From Gimesia chilikensis (lineage in GTDB: Bacteria; Planctomycetota; Planctomycetia; Planctomycetales; Planctomycetaceae), in assembly GCF_007744075.1 (NCBI RefSeq), contig NZ_CP036266.1, positions 5,441,748 through 5,505,747 on the forward strand: DNA of 64,000 nt, given 5' to 3'. The notes beneath the pieces were generated by a model. The model did no database searches. It was not told the DNA's origin and worked only from the letters and a program-made list of their open reading frames with translations. The position numbers and the translations under genes are program-made. Numbering within the stretch: the first letter of the stretch is position 1; each line of letters opens with the position of its first letter. Positions 18,271 through 27,386 of the stretch are shown here, piece by piece.

Positions 18271-19638
18271 ATGAATTCTGAATGTAGTAGCACATGTATC
18301 AAACTGGAAGAATCCACCTCATCCAAGAGAGGAGATGTCGTTATTGAACAATTTCGTCAAATACCATCAGACGAAATCGATCGGTTGTGCGGAAACGGCC
18401 CTGCATTGCTCGGCATTATCAGAGATTCATACCACTGGGCCGATTGTGGGTATGCATCGTTCAAAGAGTTCGTCCGCAACGAATGTCCCTTCGGTCTCCG
18501 CAAAGCACAGGAGTTGATCCGTATTCACAGAGTCTTCGGAGAGCTTGAACTGACGTCCGAGCAATTAAATTCGATCGAGTGGTCTAAAGCCGCGACCGTA
18601 TTACGCGTCATCAATAGAGACAATCGTGACAGCCTGCTTGATGCACTAACCACAGAATCACTCCGTGAGATTCGTCAACGTGTGCAAAGAATGATCGCAC
18701 TTCAGTCACATCTTGAAGAGTCGCCAGTGCACAAAGGGCAAGTTGTTTCACCTGGAGTAAAGAAAAGTGTACGACTCGTGGACTCTAGCTCAGACTTAAT
18801 AGACTGGCGACTACCTCGGCCAGATGAGTCCGAGTTCTACGTTGCGCCGAAAGTCTGGGATCAAATCTGTTTTGAAGCAGCTCATAGTGGATGTGTTTTA
18901 CTGGTAGGACCTTCCGGGTGCGGAAAGTCAACGCTCGTTGAAAAATTCGCGCAACGATCTAAACGCCCATTAGCCAAATTCAATTTTGGCGCGATGAGTG
19001 ATCCGCGCTCGGCCCTCATCGGGAACACTCATTTGAGTCGGGCCAAGGGAACAACATTCAAAAAATCCAATTTTGTGTCGGCTATTGAGTCTCCGAATAC
19101 TTGTGTGCTTCTGGATGAGGTCAGTCGTTCTGGGTGCGATCCCTGGAATATTATCCTGACATTGCTTGACCACCAGGGGTATCTGTGCCTGGATGAAAGT
19201 GAAGATTCTGCCATCATCCACAGAGCAGAGAATGTCTGCTTTTTCGGCACTGCAAACGCTGGTTTGGAGTACACAGGTACTTCACAGTTGGACAAAGCAT
19301 TAACAGGTCGATTCCATTCAGTCATCCCCCTCGACTTTCCTCCGTTTGATAAAGAGCTGGCCATCCTGCTTTCAGGCTGTCCTGGTCTGGATGATCAAGA
19401 TGCCAAGCAGATGTTACGGATCGCACAGCGACAACGCGATCAGGCTGACGAAGGTGATTTTCTGACAAAAATCTCGACTCGTCTGCTGCTTGCAGCAGGT
19501 CGACAAGTCGCTGGTGGCATCAGTCTCGTGAATGCACTTGAGTTCTGCATACTGAATCACTTTTTCCTGGATGACGATGGAGGCGACGTTGGTGAGCGAG
19601 CGCGTCTTCAGCAACTCTTTGCTCGATTTGTCGAATAA
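18271..19638 (+). CDS. CobS/MoxR-like AAA+ ATPase
   Basis: A 455-aa protein. The N-terminal 150 residues are helical and contain YASFKEFVRNECPFGLRKAQ, resembling the DNA/partner-binding helical region of DUF3102-like or ParB-like proteins. The AAA core follows: Walker A GPSGCGKST (213-221), Walker B CVLLDEV (about 278-284), sensor 1 CFFGTANAG, then DKALTGRF with the arginine finger region. Such ATPases pair with vWA proteins (MoxR-vWA, CobS-CobT), and the next gene is a vWA protein. The start follows CCAGGAGAAACTG. It would energise remodelling of a target through the vWA partner. Confidence 0.8.
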   Translation: MNSECSSTCIKLEESTSSKRGDVVIEQFRQIPSDEIDRLCGNGPALLGIIRDSYHWADCGYASFKEFVRNECPFGLRKAQELIRIHRVFGELELTSEQLNSIEWSKAATVLRVINRDNRDSLLDALTTESLREIRQRVQRMIALQSHLEESPVHKGQVVSPGVKKSVRLVDSSSDLIDWRLPRPDESEFYVAPKVWDQICFEAAHSGCVLLVGPSGCGKSTLVEKFAQRSKRPLAKFNFGAMSDPRSALIGNTHLSRAKGTTFKKSNFVSAIESPNTCVLLDEVSRSGCDPWNIILTLLDHQGYLCLDESEDSAIIHRAENVCFFGTANAGLEYTGTSQLDKALTGRFHSVIPLDFPPFDKELAILLSGCPGLDDQDAKQMLRIAQRQRDQADEGDFLTKISTRLLLAAGRQVAGGISLVNALEFCILNHFFLDDDGGDVGERARLQQLFARFVE

Positions 19639-19695
19639 TTCAAGAATCTTCTACCTGGAATATTCCACTTAATATGTCTAACGAGGATGAGAACC

Positions 19696-21786
19696 ATGAC
19701 CACATCCATGGCCACCGTAAACACATCAGGTTCAGACTGGTATACCAGCGCCAGCGCGAAGAACCTGAAACTTGATGCCAAACGTCTTAGCCGCTCGATC
19801 ATGATTTCAGATTGCGGCACATTTAAAGAATCTGACAATCTTGTGAAACAATTGCGCAAGATTCTTAATGTCGTAACCAACATTACTCGTAATCACGGAT
19901 TACCTCGCCACTGCAAAATTGCCTTTGCGTCATTGTCGGATGGTGCAGCAGGAGGTGCGGGGTTCAGAGATGCTCCAACATCATTTGATAAGCCCTTCAT
20001 ACTGTTGGATAAAGGGCCCATGCAGTTTTGTGAGACCTCGGAGGTTCTAGCAGTGTACTGTGGGATTGGGATTCATGAGGCAAGTCACATTCTCCACACA
20101 CGAGAGGGGTATTCGAGGTTGTCTGCGGGAACTACGAAACACAAGCGTCTCTATAACAATTTATGGGAGGATGAACGCATCGAAGCTCTGGCCGGAGAAG
20201 AGTCCCCTGGTTACGCATCACTGATGCAGATAACCAAGCATACCCTGATTGAACGGCCATTAGAGACATTTTCCGGGAGTTGGCAATTTTTACCGGATAT
20301 GGACAAAGTAGAAAAACTGCTCTTTGCTTTCATTCGCTGCCCACATCGGCTCACGAGTGAAATGCAGCATTGGACAGCAATTAATGAAGACTGTGTCTTT
20401 GATTTACTCCGGTCAAGCTTTCCATCAGCACCAGTGAGTGAATCTGACGTCGAAGAATTCGCAATTCGAACAGAAGCGTTATGGCGGAGATATCGCAAAC
20501 TGTATCCAGAACTTCCAGAGAAATTTGTTAAGGAGCGACGAGATGGAAGAATTCATGATAAGAGGGTTGAACGGATTCTGTGTCAATTGGAAGCTGATTC
20601 CCGAGATCGCGCCTTGTTGACTGCTGAAGACGAAAACTGCCGCAGTGTGGTCGATCTATTGCTTAAGGAAGTCAAACGTTGGGAACGCGCTGCTGACATC
20701 GCATTGCAAGAAGACCGCGATCCATTACTGGCGATTGCAGATCGGCTATTCGACCATGCATGTAAAGTCGAGAAGAATGGCGATAGCAGACATGATCGTG
20801 CAGGAAGACGGTTTGGTTCTCCGGAAGTCATAACGATCGATGACACATACAATGGCATCAGCTGTCCACTCTCAAAGCAGGAAATCACAGCGGTTGAAAA
20901 ATTGGGTGATGAAGCAGAGCATCGTGAAGTTCAGGAGGAAGTCGAGACTGGTGCCCCCTGGGTCTGGGACGGAGATCGCCAGACGGTCATTAAATTCCCT
21001 AAGCCAACGGAAAAGGCACGGCAAAAGTTGGTGCTGGATCAAGCAGTCGTACGTCCACACAAAGAAGCCCTCCGACGTACCATTCGTTTAACCAAGGTTC
21101 CTCGACAATCGTTACTCACAGGTCGCACACGGGGAAAACTGAATTCACGTCAGATTGCACGTGGATTCATTGACGATCGGATTTTCTGCCAGAGAATTGA
21201 AGAAAAATCAGAGCCTGGAATAGCATTGTGCCTCCTTTTGGATGAGTCAGGATCGATGTTTGAAGGGAACCCTTCAAGACACAAAAGAGCGAGAGAAGTA
21301 GCGACTCTTTTCGTTGATGCCTTGGGGGCAGTTCCGAACATTGAACTCGAGATTTATACACATACAACCTGCGGTCCGCAGGATCGGGACTGCCTGGTTC
21401 GTTATTGCTACGGGCGACGTAATCGAGAGGTCGCCTGTATTAGTGACGCAGTAGAGAGGGCCAACTACGATCACCAGGCAATACGCACAGCCGGTGAACT
21501 ATTCCGCAGCAATACCAGCAGTAAGCGTCCACGCTGGATGATCGTTGTCAGCGATGGTGCGCCCAATGGTAGAGACTACGAAGGACAACCAGCCATTAAA
21601 GCAACACGTGATGAAGTCATTCAACTGCGTAAGTCCGGAATCCGAGTGCTGAATGTTGCCATTGAAGACTACGCCTCAGAGCAGATTTTTGGTGATTCAT
21701 GGGTCTTGAAATTCACCAACATGGAAGAGTTCGTGCCACAAATGACTCGACTGGTCAAGACCTTACTTCGATCAACAAGCTTGTAA
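19696..21786 (+). CDS. Metallopeptidase-like vWA protein, partner of the AAA ATPase
   Basis: A 696-aa protein. An N-terminal zinc-peptidase-like motif HEASH (127-131) with downstream acidic residues (LWEDERIEA, about 157) fits HExxH metallopeptidases. A helical middle follows. The C-terminal vWA domain has the MIDAS DESGSM (516-521), a Thr region and VVSDGAPNG (about 618). This matches CobT-like and vWA-metallopeptidase fusions. The second ATG was chosen because GAGG lies 9 bases before it. The gap to the AAA gene is 57 bases. It probably captures substrates via the metal site and passes them to the AAA ring, or cleaves them. Confidence 0.8.
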   Translation: MTTSMATVNTSGSDWYTSASAKNLKLDAKRLSRSIMISDCGTFKESDNLVKQLRKILNVVTNITRNHGLPRHCKIAFASLSDGAAGGAGFRDAPTSFDKPFILLDKGPMQFCETSEVLAVYCGIGIHEASHILHTREGYSRLSAGTTKHKRLYNNLWEDERIEALAGEESPGYASLMQITKHTLIERPLETFSGSWQFLPDMDKVEKLLFAFIRCPHRLTSEMQHWTAINEDCVFDLLRSSFPSAPVSESDVEEFAIRTEALWRRYRKLYPELPEKFVKERRDGRIHDKRVERILCQLEADSRDRALLTAEDENCRSVVDLLLKEVKRWERAADIALQEDRDPLLAIADRLFDHACKVEKNGDSRHDRAGRRFGSPEVITIDDTYNGISCPLSKQEITAVEKLGDEAEHREVQEEVETGAPWVWDGDRQTVIKFPKPTEKARQKLVLDQAVVRPHKEALRRTIRLTKVPRQSLLTGRTRGKLNSRQIARGFIDDRIFCQRIEEKSEPGIALCLLLDESGSMFEGNPSRHKRAREVATLFVDALGAVPNIELEIYTHTTCGPQDRDCLVRYCYGRRNREVACISDAVERANYDHQAIRTAGELFRSNTSSKRPRWMIVVSDGAPNGRDYEGQPAIKATRDEVIQLRKSGIRVLNVAIEDYASEQIFGDSWVLKFTNMEEFVPQMTRLVKTLLRSTSL

Positions 21787-21793
21787 ATCAGAA

Positions 21794-21829
21794 TATGCCG
21801 CCATCGGCCCAATGGCCTCTGGCGGCATA
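21794..21829. terminator. Hairpin after vWA gene
   Basis: TATGCCGCCA (21794-21803) pairs with TGGCGGCATA (21820-21829). There is no T run, so it may be a 3' end stabiliser or weak terminator closing the AAA-vWA operon. Confidence 0.5.
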
Positions 21830-21972
21830 CTCTGTCGGGAGACAGTAAACGTTGTCCTCTTTATTTACTCAATGATTTCCGAAATCTTTCCGACACATAC
21901 TTTTCGCCCTCAGAGGCTTTCAGACTCGAATTAAGTTACTGATACAAAAAATTCATGCTGGAGACATCAGTT

Positions 21973-22629
21973 ATGACAAAATCAACAATCGCTGAGATTA
22001 ATGAATTAGCTGACGCTTACTACTTTCAAGGATCGAAAGATGAGATGTCTATTTACGACTGGATAGACGCCAATTACTCATTGCGGCATAAGTCATGGAG
22101 GCAGTTAGCTGAAACTGGATATTCGGGCTATTACTGGCTGTTGGGGATAGCATGCCAGACTCAAGCCCCCTGGAAGTATAAAGCACCAGAAAATCCCGTC
22201 ATCTATGTTCCACCACTAGCGTCGGAAGCAAACGCTGCGAGCAAATCGTTATTCCGACTGGAAGCAGAATCTGGATGTCAATATTCGCAATACGAGCATG
22301 CCAGTGTGTTCTTAAGACGAAAAAATTGTTCGTCAGCATTTCGGTGGTATCTTGCATCAGCGAATCAAGGCTTCTCACCAGCAATGCATGCCGTTGGTAT
22401 CTTCTATTTAAATTCATGGAGTGTGGCCGCTGATTATGACCAGGCATATTGCTGGGTCTCGCGTGCAGCTGAAAAAGGACTTTCTCATTCGCAACTTACG
22501 CTTGCCCTGTTTTATCGGGATGGTATCGGCGTGCCACGGGATATTGAAGAGGCGAGAAAGCGACTTCAATGTCTGAGCTCTTCAGGGCATTTTGAGGCGG
22601 GTTTGTATTTGCGAAAACTGGAAAATTGA
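21973..22629 (+). CDS. Sel1-repeat protein
   Basis: A 218-aa protein. After an unassigned N-terminal half, two to three Sel1-like repeats are visible: AFRWYLASANQGFSPAMHAV, AYCWVSRAAEKGLSHSQLTL and EEARKRLQCLSSSGHFEAGL, with the typical A.....G pattern and GVPRD link. Sel1 repeats mediate protein contacts. The inner ATG was preferred because GGAGA lies 9 bases before it. It sits between the AAA-vWA pair and the Pup-like gene, so an adaptor role is likely by context only. Confidence 0.7.
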   Translation: MTKSTIAEINELADAYYFQGSKDEMSIYDWIDANYSLRHKSWRQLAETGYSGYYWLLGIACQTQAPWKYKAPENPVIYVPPLASEANAASKSLFRLEAESGCQYSQYEHASVFLRRKNCSSAFRWYLASANQGFSPAMHAVGIFYLNSWSVAADYDQAYCWVSRAAEKGLSHSQLTLALFYRDGIGVPRDIEEARKRLQCLSSSGHFEAGLYLRKLEN

Positions 22630-22774
22630 CCCCACCTTAATAATGGCGGTGAAGAGGTAAAATCAAGAATTCTTTAGAAAAAGTGGAAAATCCAAACTCA
22701 TTGTGATTAAAGGAGTTCCAATCAATAGAAAATCAAGAAGCTCAGAGTTCAGTGAAAAATCAGATGTGATTCAA

Positions 22775-22800
22775 CTGAAAACTATCACGGCTTTTCCTCT
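22775..22800 (+). promoter_or_regulatory. CTGAA-N15-TCCTCT promoter-like motif (site 5)
   Basis: Exact motif 64 bases before the Pup-like gene that precedes the ligase, so it would drive modifier and ligase together. A decayed divergent half (ATAGAA...TTCAG with 17 bases) lies just upstream. Confidence 0.75.
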
Positions 22801-22864
22801 AAATATTGGAGACACAATATGGTGTTGTGGTCCAGCGTTTGTTCATTGCAGCGAGGGCATGTCG

Positions 22865-23038
22865 ATGAAAAACATCAAATCATTCTTACTGCCAGTAGAT
22901 AGCTCAAAAAAACAATCTGGCTCCAATAATGATTCCATTCGCTCTAAGGAAAGCTGGAATCTGCCTGCAGACATCATCCCCTCGAGAAGTACTGACCTGG
23001 CCCCCCTCAAACAACGTGAATATTCATCTGGAGAATAG
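22865..23038 (+). CDS. Pup/UBact-like small modifier next to the ligase, copy 2
   Basis: 57 aa, polar and probably disordered, with NLPADIIPS and the tail LKQREYSSGE. It is diverged from copies 1 and 3 across the N-terminal half but keeps the IIPS segment and the LKQRE-SSGE tail, which argues that these parts are functional. The second of two close ATGs was chosen (GAGGG 8 bases upstream, and match to paralogue MKN/MKS start). The PafA-like gene follows after about 55 bases containing a remnant of the terminator hairpin that has lost its T run, so the two are likely cotranscribed. This is the strongest reason to read the family as a Pup analogue. Confidence 0.7.
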   Translation: MKNIKSFLLPVDSSKKQSGSNNDSIRSKESWNLPADIIPSRSTDLAPLKQREYSSGE

Positions 23039-23053
23039 GGAACCTCAATTAGA

Positions 23054-23078
23054 GTTGCTGCACACTGAGTGCTGCAAC
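23054..23078 (+). terminator. Weakened hairpin between modifier and ligase
   Basis: GTTGC-T-GCAC pairs with GTGC-T-GCAAC at the position of the strong terminators behind copies 1 and 3, but followed by CCCTGATCTTTAT instead of a T run. It probably allows readthrough into the ligase gene. Confidence 0.45.
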
Positions 23079-23092
23079 CCTGATCTTTATAA

Positions 23093-24511
23093 ATGGTAAA
23101 CACAGTCATGCCACAACTCGACCCGCAACGTTTTGTTTTAGGTACGGAAATCGAATATCTGACAGCTGTACCTGATTGCCAGAACCAGTCCCAATTCATG
23201 GAAACAATTCGTAAGCTGTTTGATGAAATTAAAGAGCTGGTTCCTACCGCAAATTGTACCGACGGTGTTTTTACGCCCTATGGTCGTTTTTATCTGGACG
23301 GTACGCATTTGGAATTGGCCGTCGCTGAAGCAGATTCACCATTCAGTCTGGTTCAGATGCGAAACTCTGGTGAAATGATCTTGAAAATGGCCTGCCAACG
23401 ATTAGCCATGAAGGGGACATCACTGTTTCTGGCCAACTGTAATCACTCAGGCATTCTGAGTAAGAATTCACCAACCTGGGGGACCCACGGTAATATCCTG
23501 ATCGAAGTCCCTCCGCAACAGCTTCCCCATCAAATGCTGCCTTTCCTGGCTTCGCACTCTTACACCGGCTCAGGTGGTCGGACTGTTGATACAGGACAAT
23601 GGGTTGGCTCGACACGACTCCTGTTTCTGGAATCAGAACAAGGGGGAGCAACTACGACAGGACGCGCGCTGCACTCATATGCACGTAACGAACATCTGAC
23701 TCGAGATCCAGTTGCCAACGGGTATCGTTATCACACGCTGTGGCAGGATGCCTGTCGTTCCCACTTTTCTCAGTTACTACAGTCAGGAATTACGGCATTG
23801 GTTCTGAAGGCGGTAATCGACAATCCTGATAGTATTAGACTATTGCCAGAACGATCAGGAGACTCAAAGTTTCATAAATTCTGGCTGCAGGCAGCACGAA
23901 CGATGAATGTTTTGATTTCCGATGAAGACAGTCTCCATGTTGATCCTTATGTGATCGAACTGCAACGCCTCTACCTTCAACTGATCGATCAGTATATCGC
24001 TAAATATCCTGATTCACCCGAGTGGACACGTCAGGTAGCCGCCATCTGGGAAACCACATTGAACAAAATGGAACAGGGAGATGTCGACTGGCTCTCTGTT
24101 CGCTTGGATCCCTGGATCAAGCACAAGCAATATTCAGAATTTTTGAAGATGAAAGGTGCCAGCTGGGCAGACGTAACCAGTGATCAATATCTCACCTGTG
24201 AGTTGACCGCACTGAACCAAAGTTACCATAATGTTTCATCAGAAAATTCTCTCTTTGACTACATGGAAGAGCGAGAAAGGATCAAACATCGGGTAACAAA
24301 CCTGGTAGCACCGGGAGAAGAAGCTGAGAGTTATGTTCCCAAAGTTCATACCCGTGCCCAAACACGAGCACGCCTCTTAAAACAGTTTCAAGAAAGCAGA
24401 GGTTTATCGGCTGACTGGGATCAGGTACAGAATCCCGAGCATTGCGAATTGTTCCTGCTCTCTGACCCTTATGCCGTCGATGAACATCGGCTCGTGTTAC
24501 CCTCACATTAA
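23093..24511 (+). CDS. PafA/Dop-family ligase (Pup ligase-like)
   Basis: A 472-aa protein. It carries the family landmarks in order: GTEIEY (17-22, metal-binding Glu), RFYLDGTHLE (65-74; D69 matches the catalytic Asp of PafA RLYLD), AEADSPFSLVQ then GEMIL (as PafA AECDSL...GERIL), WGTHGN (129-134; usual GCHEN, so Glu is replaced by Gly), and C-terminal TRAQTRARL and DPYAVDEH (PafA TTRARL and DPFRAVDE). There is no Dop-loop insertion in the first 60 residues, favouring ligase over depupylase. Chemistry in the family: ATP-dependent isopeptide bond between C-terminal Glu of Pup and a target Lys. An alternative start is ATG 23108. The upstream Pup-like gene is the expected partner. Confidence 0.8.
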   Translation: MVNTVMPQLDPQRFVLGTEIEYLTAVPDCQNQSQFMETIRKLFDEIKELVPTANCTDGVFTPYGRFYLDGTHLELAVAEADSPFSLVQMRNSGEMILKMACQRLAMKGTSLFLANCNHSGILSKNSPTWGTHGNILIEVPPQQLPHQMLPFLASHSYTGSGGRTVDTGQWVGSTRLLFLESEQGGATTTGRALHSYARNEHLTRDPVANGYRYHTLWQDACRSHFSQLLQSGITALVLKAVIDNPDSIRLLPERSGDSKFHKFWLQAARTMNVLISDEDSLHVDPYVIELQRLYLQLIDQYIAKYPDSPEWTRQVAAIWETTLNKMEQGDVDWLSVRLDPWIKHKQYSEFLKMKGASWADVTSDQYLTCELTALNQSYHNVSSENSLFDYMEERERIKHRVTNLVAPGEEAESYVPKVHTRAQTRARLLKQFQESRGLSADWDQVQNPEHCELFLLSDPYAVDEHRLVLPSH

Positions 24512-24616
24512 ACTCGGAGTTTCGAAACCTGAAATCAGGGATTAAGCGCATCCCCCGCGATTATGTTAATTATCTAAGACGACAATAAACTCTCACACTT
24601 ATTTCGGAGGTGATTT

Positions 24617-26209
24617 TTGCATCATATTATCAACCGACTTCTGATGTTAAACAGGCTTTTTAAATTGGATAATAAAAAGTGGCTGGATTTTAAATTCATG
24701 TCTGAGATGCTGCTCCCATTTGCCGTCCGAACCTGGTTAGCCAACGATTCCCCATCACAAAGTGACTGCGATGAAGTCACTAAAACGATACTCAAGAGGC
24801 ACTTGGAACGTGGCCGTGCAAACCAGGTCTACAAAGAGTATGTAAAGAGAACCTATTATAATGACATCGTTATAGCACATCTAAATTACAACCCTGAACT
24901 CATTCAGCAAAACGGTCGAGAGCTTAATCGCGATAATATAGTTGATCCTGATATAGAAATAGAGAATGAGCAGGAAAATAAGAATTCCCATCGCGAGAAT
25001 GCTTCAGTAGAGAATGTTCAATTAAGCACGAAACAGCGAACTGTATACAAGGCCTTAATATTGACATGGTGTATTTTCGGAAGAAGAGCGACGGGGCTGT
25101 ATCAACTCTATGAGGCATTTTATAAGGGCCGTGGATCGAAAGGAGCCTTCTGTACTGACTGGTGTAACATGCCTCAAAACAACTTCACACAGTGGCCGAA
25201 CAGAATAAATGACTTAGCTTCCGAGATCTCTGCCTTGGATGATCAGTCCCTGATTTACATTGGTGAATTCCTCAAAAAACTGAAAGAGACGCCGGAACCA
25301 TTATCAAACTTAGATTCGATAAACTTTTTTAATCAAGATCAACTGGCAGACAACAATTCTTTCGGCCAATTACTTACTGGAGAATTACTGCGACTCGCTT
25401 CGCATATCAAAAAATTTGGAATCGAAAAAACAAGCGATGCATACAACGAATTTCTTTTTCTTACACAGCAACAAGAGGATGGATTTACTAGGGGAACAAT
25501 CGATGTTGATGAGCTACGCATACAACTGCTGATAGAGTGGTATGAGCTTCTCCCCGCGGACCACCCCAGTATGGAACACGGTGTTGATCTTCGCCTTTTC
25601 ATCTCTGGTATTCTTAGTGGAGAATACAGTCATCAGACTACAACGGATCTACCGGGTAATGAAGTCCCACTCACTCAGGCGTGGAGTGATACGGAACGTC
25701 ACGAGTTCGTGAATTCACTCAAAGCGAATTTCCCTCAGCATTACAAATGCTATTTGTATCTTGCTGCGTGGATGAATTCACCTATCAAATTCCTCGACTG
25801 TTTTCCCCTCTTCGATCAAACCATAGATTACACAGAACTGCTGAACGATGAGATCTTTTCCAGGCGAAGAGAGAAAGTAATTAATCGTCTTGAATATTGG
25901 CAAAAGGTAACTTACAGGCTGAATGACAAAAAAGCCGAGCCTTATCTTTTCTATGAATGGATACCAAAATTAGACTGCGGTCTTTTGACCTTGGAGGATA
26001 TCGAAGTTTCGCTGGATGCTATTGATGATACAGGAGTATCAGAGTATCCGGAGGTTCTCAAAAGGGCAATTTATTCCGTTCTGCTTGATGAATTACAACG
26101 ACTCATGGTCACGTGGTTCCAATTTAAGAGAAAAAAGAAAAAATGGAAAATGGTCGATGTCCATGAGGAACTTCGTCAAAAAGAAATCGAATTTGTAAGA
26201 GCCAATTAA
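24617..26209 (+). CDS. 530-aa helical protein of unknown family
   Basis: I do not recognise it. It begins with TTG at 24617, preceded by GGAGG at 6 bases. The protein is mainly helical, with an acidic low-complexity stretch about 112-135 (IEIENEQENKNS), a segment LSTKQRTVYKALILTW near 146 and a basic patch FKRKKKKWK near 507. No P-loop, peptidase or membrane motif is evident. It follows the ligase by about 105 bases and is lower in GC than its neighbours. Possible substrate, adaptor or transcription-related protein; no function is assigned. Confidence 0.6.
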   Translation: MHHIINRLLMLNRLFKLDNKKWLDFKFMSEMLLPFAVRTWLANDSPSQSDCDEVTKTILKRHLERGRANQVYKEYVKRTYYNDIVIAHLNYNPELIQQNGRELNRDNIVDPDIEIENEQENKNSHRENASVENVQLSTKQRTVYKALILTWCIFGRRATGLYQLYEAFYKGRGSKGAFCTDWCNMPQNNFTQWPNRINDLASEISALDDQSLIYIGEFLKKLKETPEPLSNLDSINFFNQDQLADNNSFGQLLTGELLRLASHIKKFGIEKTSDAYNEFLFLTQQQEDGFTRGTIDVDELRIQLLIEWYELLPADHPSMEHGVDLRLFISGILSGEYSHQTTTDLPGNEVPLTQAWSDTERHEFVNSLKANFPQHYKCYLYLAAWMNSPIKFLDCFPLFDQTIDYTELLNDEIFSRRREKVINRLEYWQKVTYRLNDKKAEPYLFYEWIPKLDCGLLTLEDIEVSLDAIDDTGVSEYPEVLKRAIYSVLLDELQRLMVTWFQFKRKKKKWKMVDVHEELRQKEIEFVRAN

Positions 26210-26390
26210 ATCATGCTTGATCTTCTATTAGTAACTGGAACAGTATCAACAGCTGATCTTCTACGGTCTCGAGGATGTCATGACAAAGCAGGTTGCCCAA
26301 AGCTGCTGTTCGGTATTCGAGAATAACACGCAGCAGATAGTTTGACTCATTGAAATTTATCCTGCGGTTACCTTTTTATCTCAGAAGTAA

Positions 26391-26408
26391 CACACACACA
26401 CACACACA
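26391..26408. repeat. (CA)9 dinucleotide repeat upstream of 26445
   Basis: Nine uninterrupted CA units 36 bases before the ATG of the 295-aa gene, on the 5' side of its ribosome site. Such tracts can slip and change promoter or leader spacing. Confidence 0.8.
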
Positions 26409-26444
26409 ATTACGAAACTTTTTATCCTCCAGGAGGACCTGATA

Positions 26445-27332
26445 ATGACTCACGAATCGACTAACAGCGAATACAGTCAAATCTCTGCATCGCTCTTCAA
26501 TCAGAAATACTCATTCCGCCGTTCAACGCAATTGCGTCTCTGGGGACCTGAGGCAGGTGCAGAAACAGTCCGTGATTTTTGTTACGGGTTAAGGCAGGAA
26601 AAAATGACTTATGATTGGGATCCCGATCATCCTCAGGATTGGACCGGAGATTCGGAAATAGACCGTGATATTAATGAATACAAAACCCACCTGCTACAAT
26701 TTAATAATCAGGGGCAGAGAGCTGAACCCCAACATGCAGCATCTATGTCATCATGGGGCCATCTGATCAAAGCTGCCGCTGATGCTGAAGGTAAGCTTAA
26801 CATCACGGTCATAGATGACCAGGACAGTCATTTGTTTTCCGGTTACGGGGCGAGTCCAGATCTCTATGATGAAATTGAGTCGTTCTTTATCAACATTCCA
26901 GTGAATTCGTCTCAGGAAGGAGCCACCTGTCTGTTTTTGATTCTGACAGCGCAGCATTTACACTTACTCAAGCAACTGCTCGACACACCGCCCGAAGATT
27001 TTCCCAAGTTTGTCGGTTCCAAGTCTCTAGAAGAAACCTTGGTTCCTTCAGCTAAGACACCTGAAGTACAAACTGACGAACAGGCTTCGTCCATTGTTGC
27101 CGAATTACTGGAAGCGTTGACTAAAGAAAATCCCGACGACCAGGAACTGACTCCGGAAGACCGTAAAGCACGACACCTGGCACAGTTTCTCTCACATGCA
27201 CCGGGACGAACGGGACAGATCATCAAAACCGGGGAAACATTTCGTTTTCGACCAGATCAGGTTGAACTCGAGCATCCGTGCCCTTCCCCAGCCTACGGTG
27301 GGAAATTCTGGGGTTTTCTCCTGACTAAGTAA
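26445..27332 (+). CDS. 295-aa conserved-cluster protein, unknown function
   Basis: Not recognised. Soluble and acidic. The N-terminal part is rich in Trp and Asp (WDPDHPQDWTGDSE). A central mixed alpha/beta part contains LNITVIDDQDSHLFSG and CLFLILTAQHLHLLKQLL. A helical segment SIVAELLEALTKENP follows, and the end is aromatic (YGGKFWGFLL). A strong AGGAGGACC precedes the ATG. It is the first of a tight group (peptidase at 27387, NTPase at 29183, WD40 at 31225) and may be the effector-associated or specificity subunit of that group; this is context only. Confidence 0.6.
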   Translation: MTHESTNSEYSQISASLFNQKYSFRRSTQLRLWGPEAGAETVRDFCYGLRQEKMTYDWDPDHPQDWTGDSEIDRDINEYKTHLLQFNNQGQRAEPQHAASMSSWGHLIKAAADAEGKLNITVIDDQDSHLFSGYGASPDLYDEIESFFINIPVNSSQEGATCLFLILTAQHLHLLKQLLDTPPEDFPKFVGSKSLEETLVPSAKTPEVQTDEQASSIVAELLEALTKENPDDQELTPEDRKARHLAQFLSHAPGRTGQIIKTGETFRFRPDQVELEHPCPSPAYGGKFWGFLLTK

Positions 27333-27386
27333 AACGAAGACACTTTATATCAAAATCGCAGCATATAACTGGAAAGTGATCCGGCC

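Noticed and set aside
21873..21925. CCGAAATCTTTCCGAC sequence before the Sel1 gene as a twelfth CTGAA site
   Set aside because: Resembles the -35-like part, but the first base differs and no TCCT follows at 15 bases.
23093..24511. Dop-type depupylase or deamidase identity for the ligase
   Set aside because: No Dop-loop insertion in the N-terminal part, and the modifiers already end in Glu, so deamidation is not needed.
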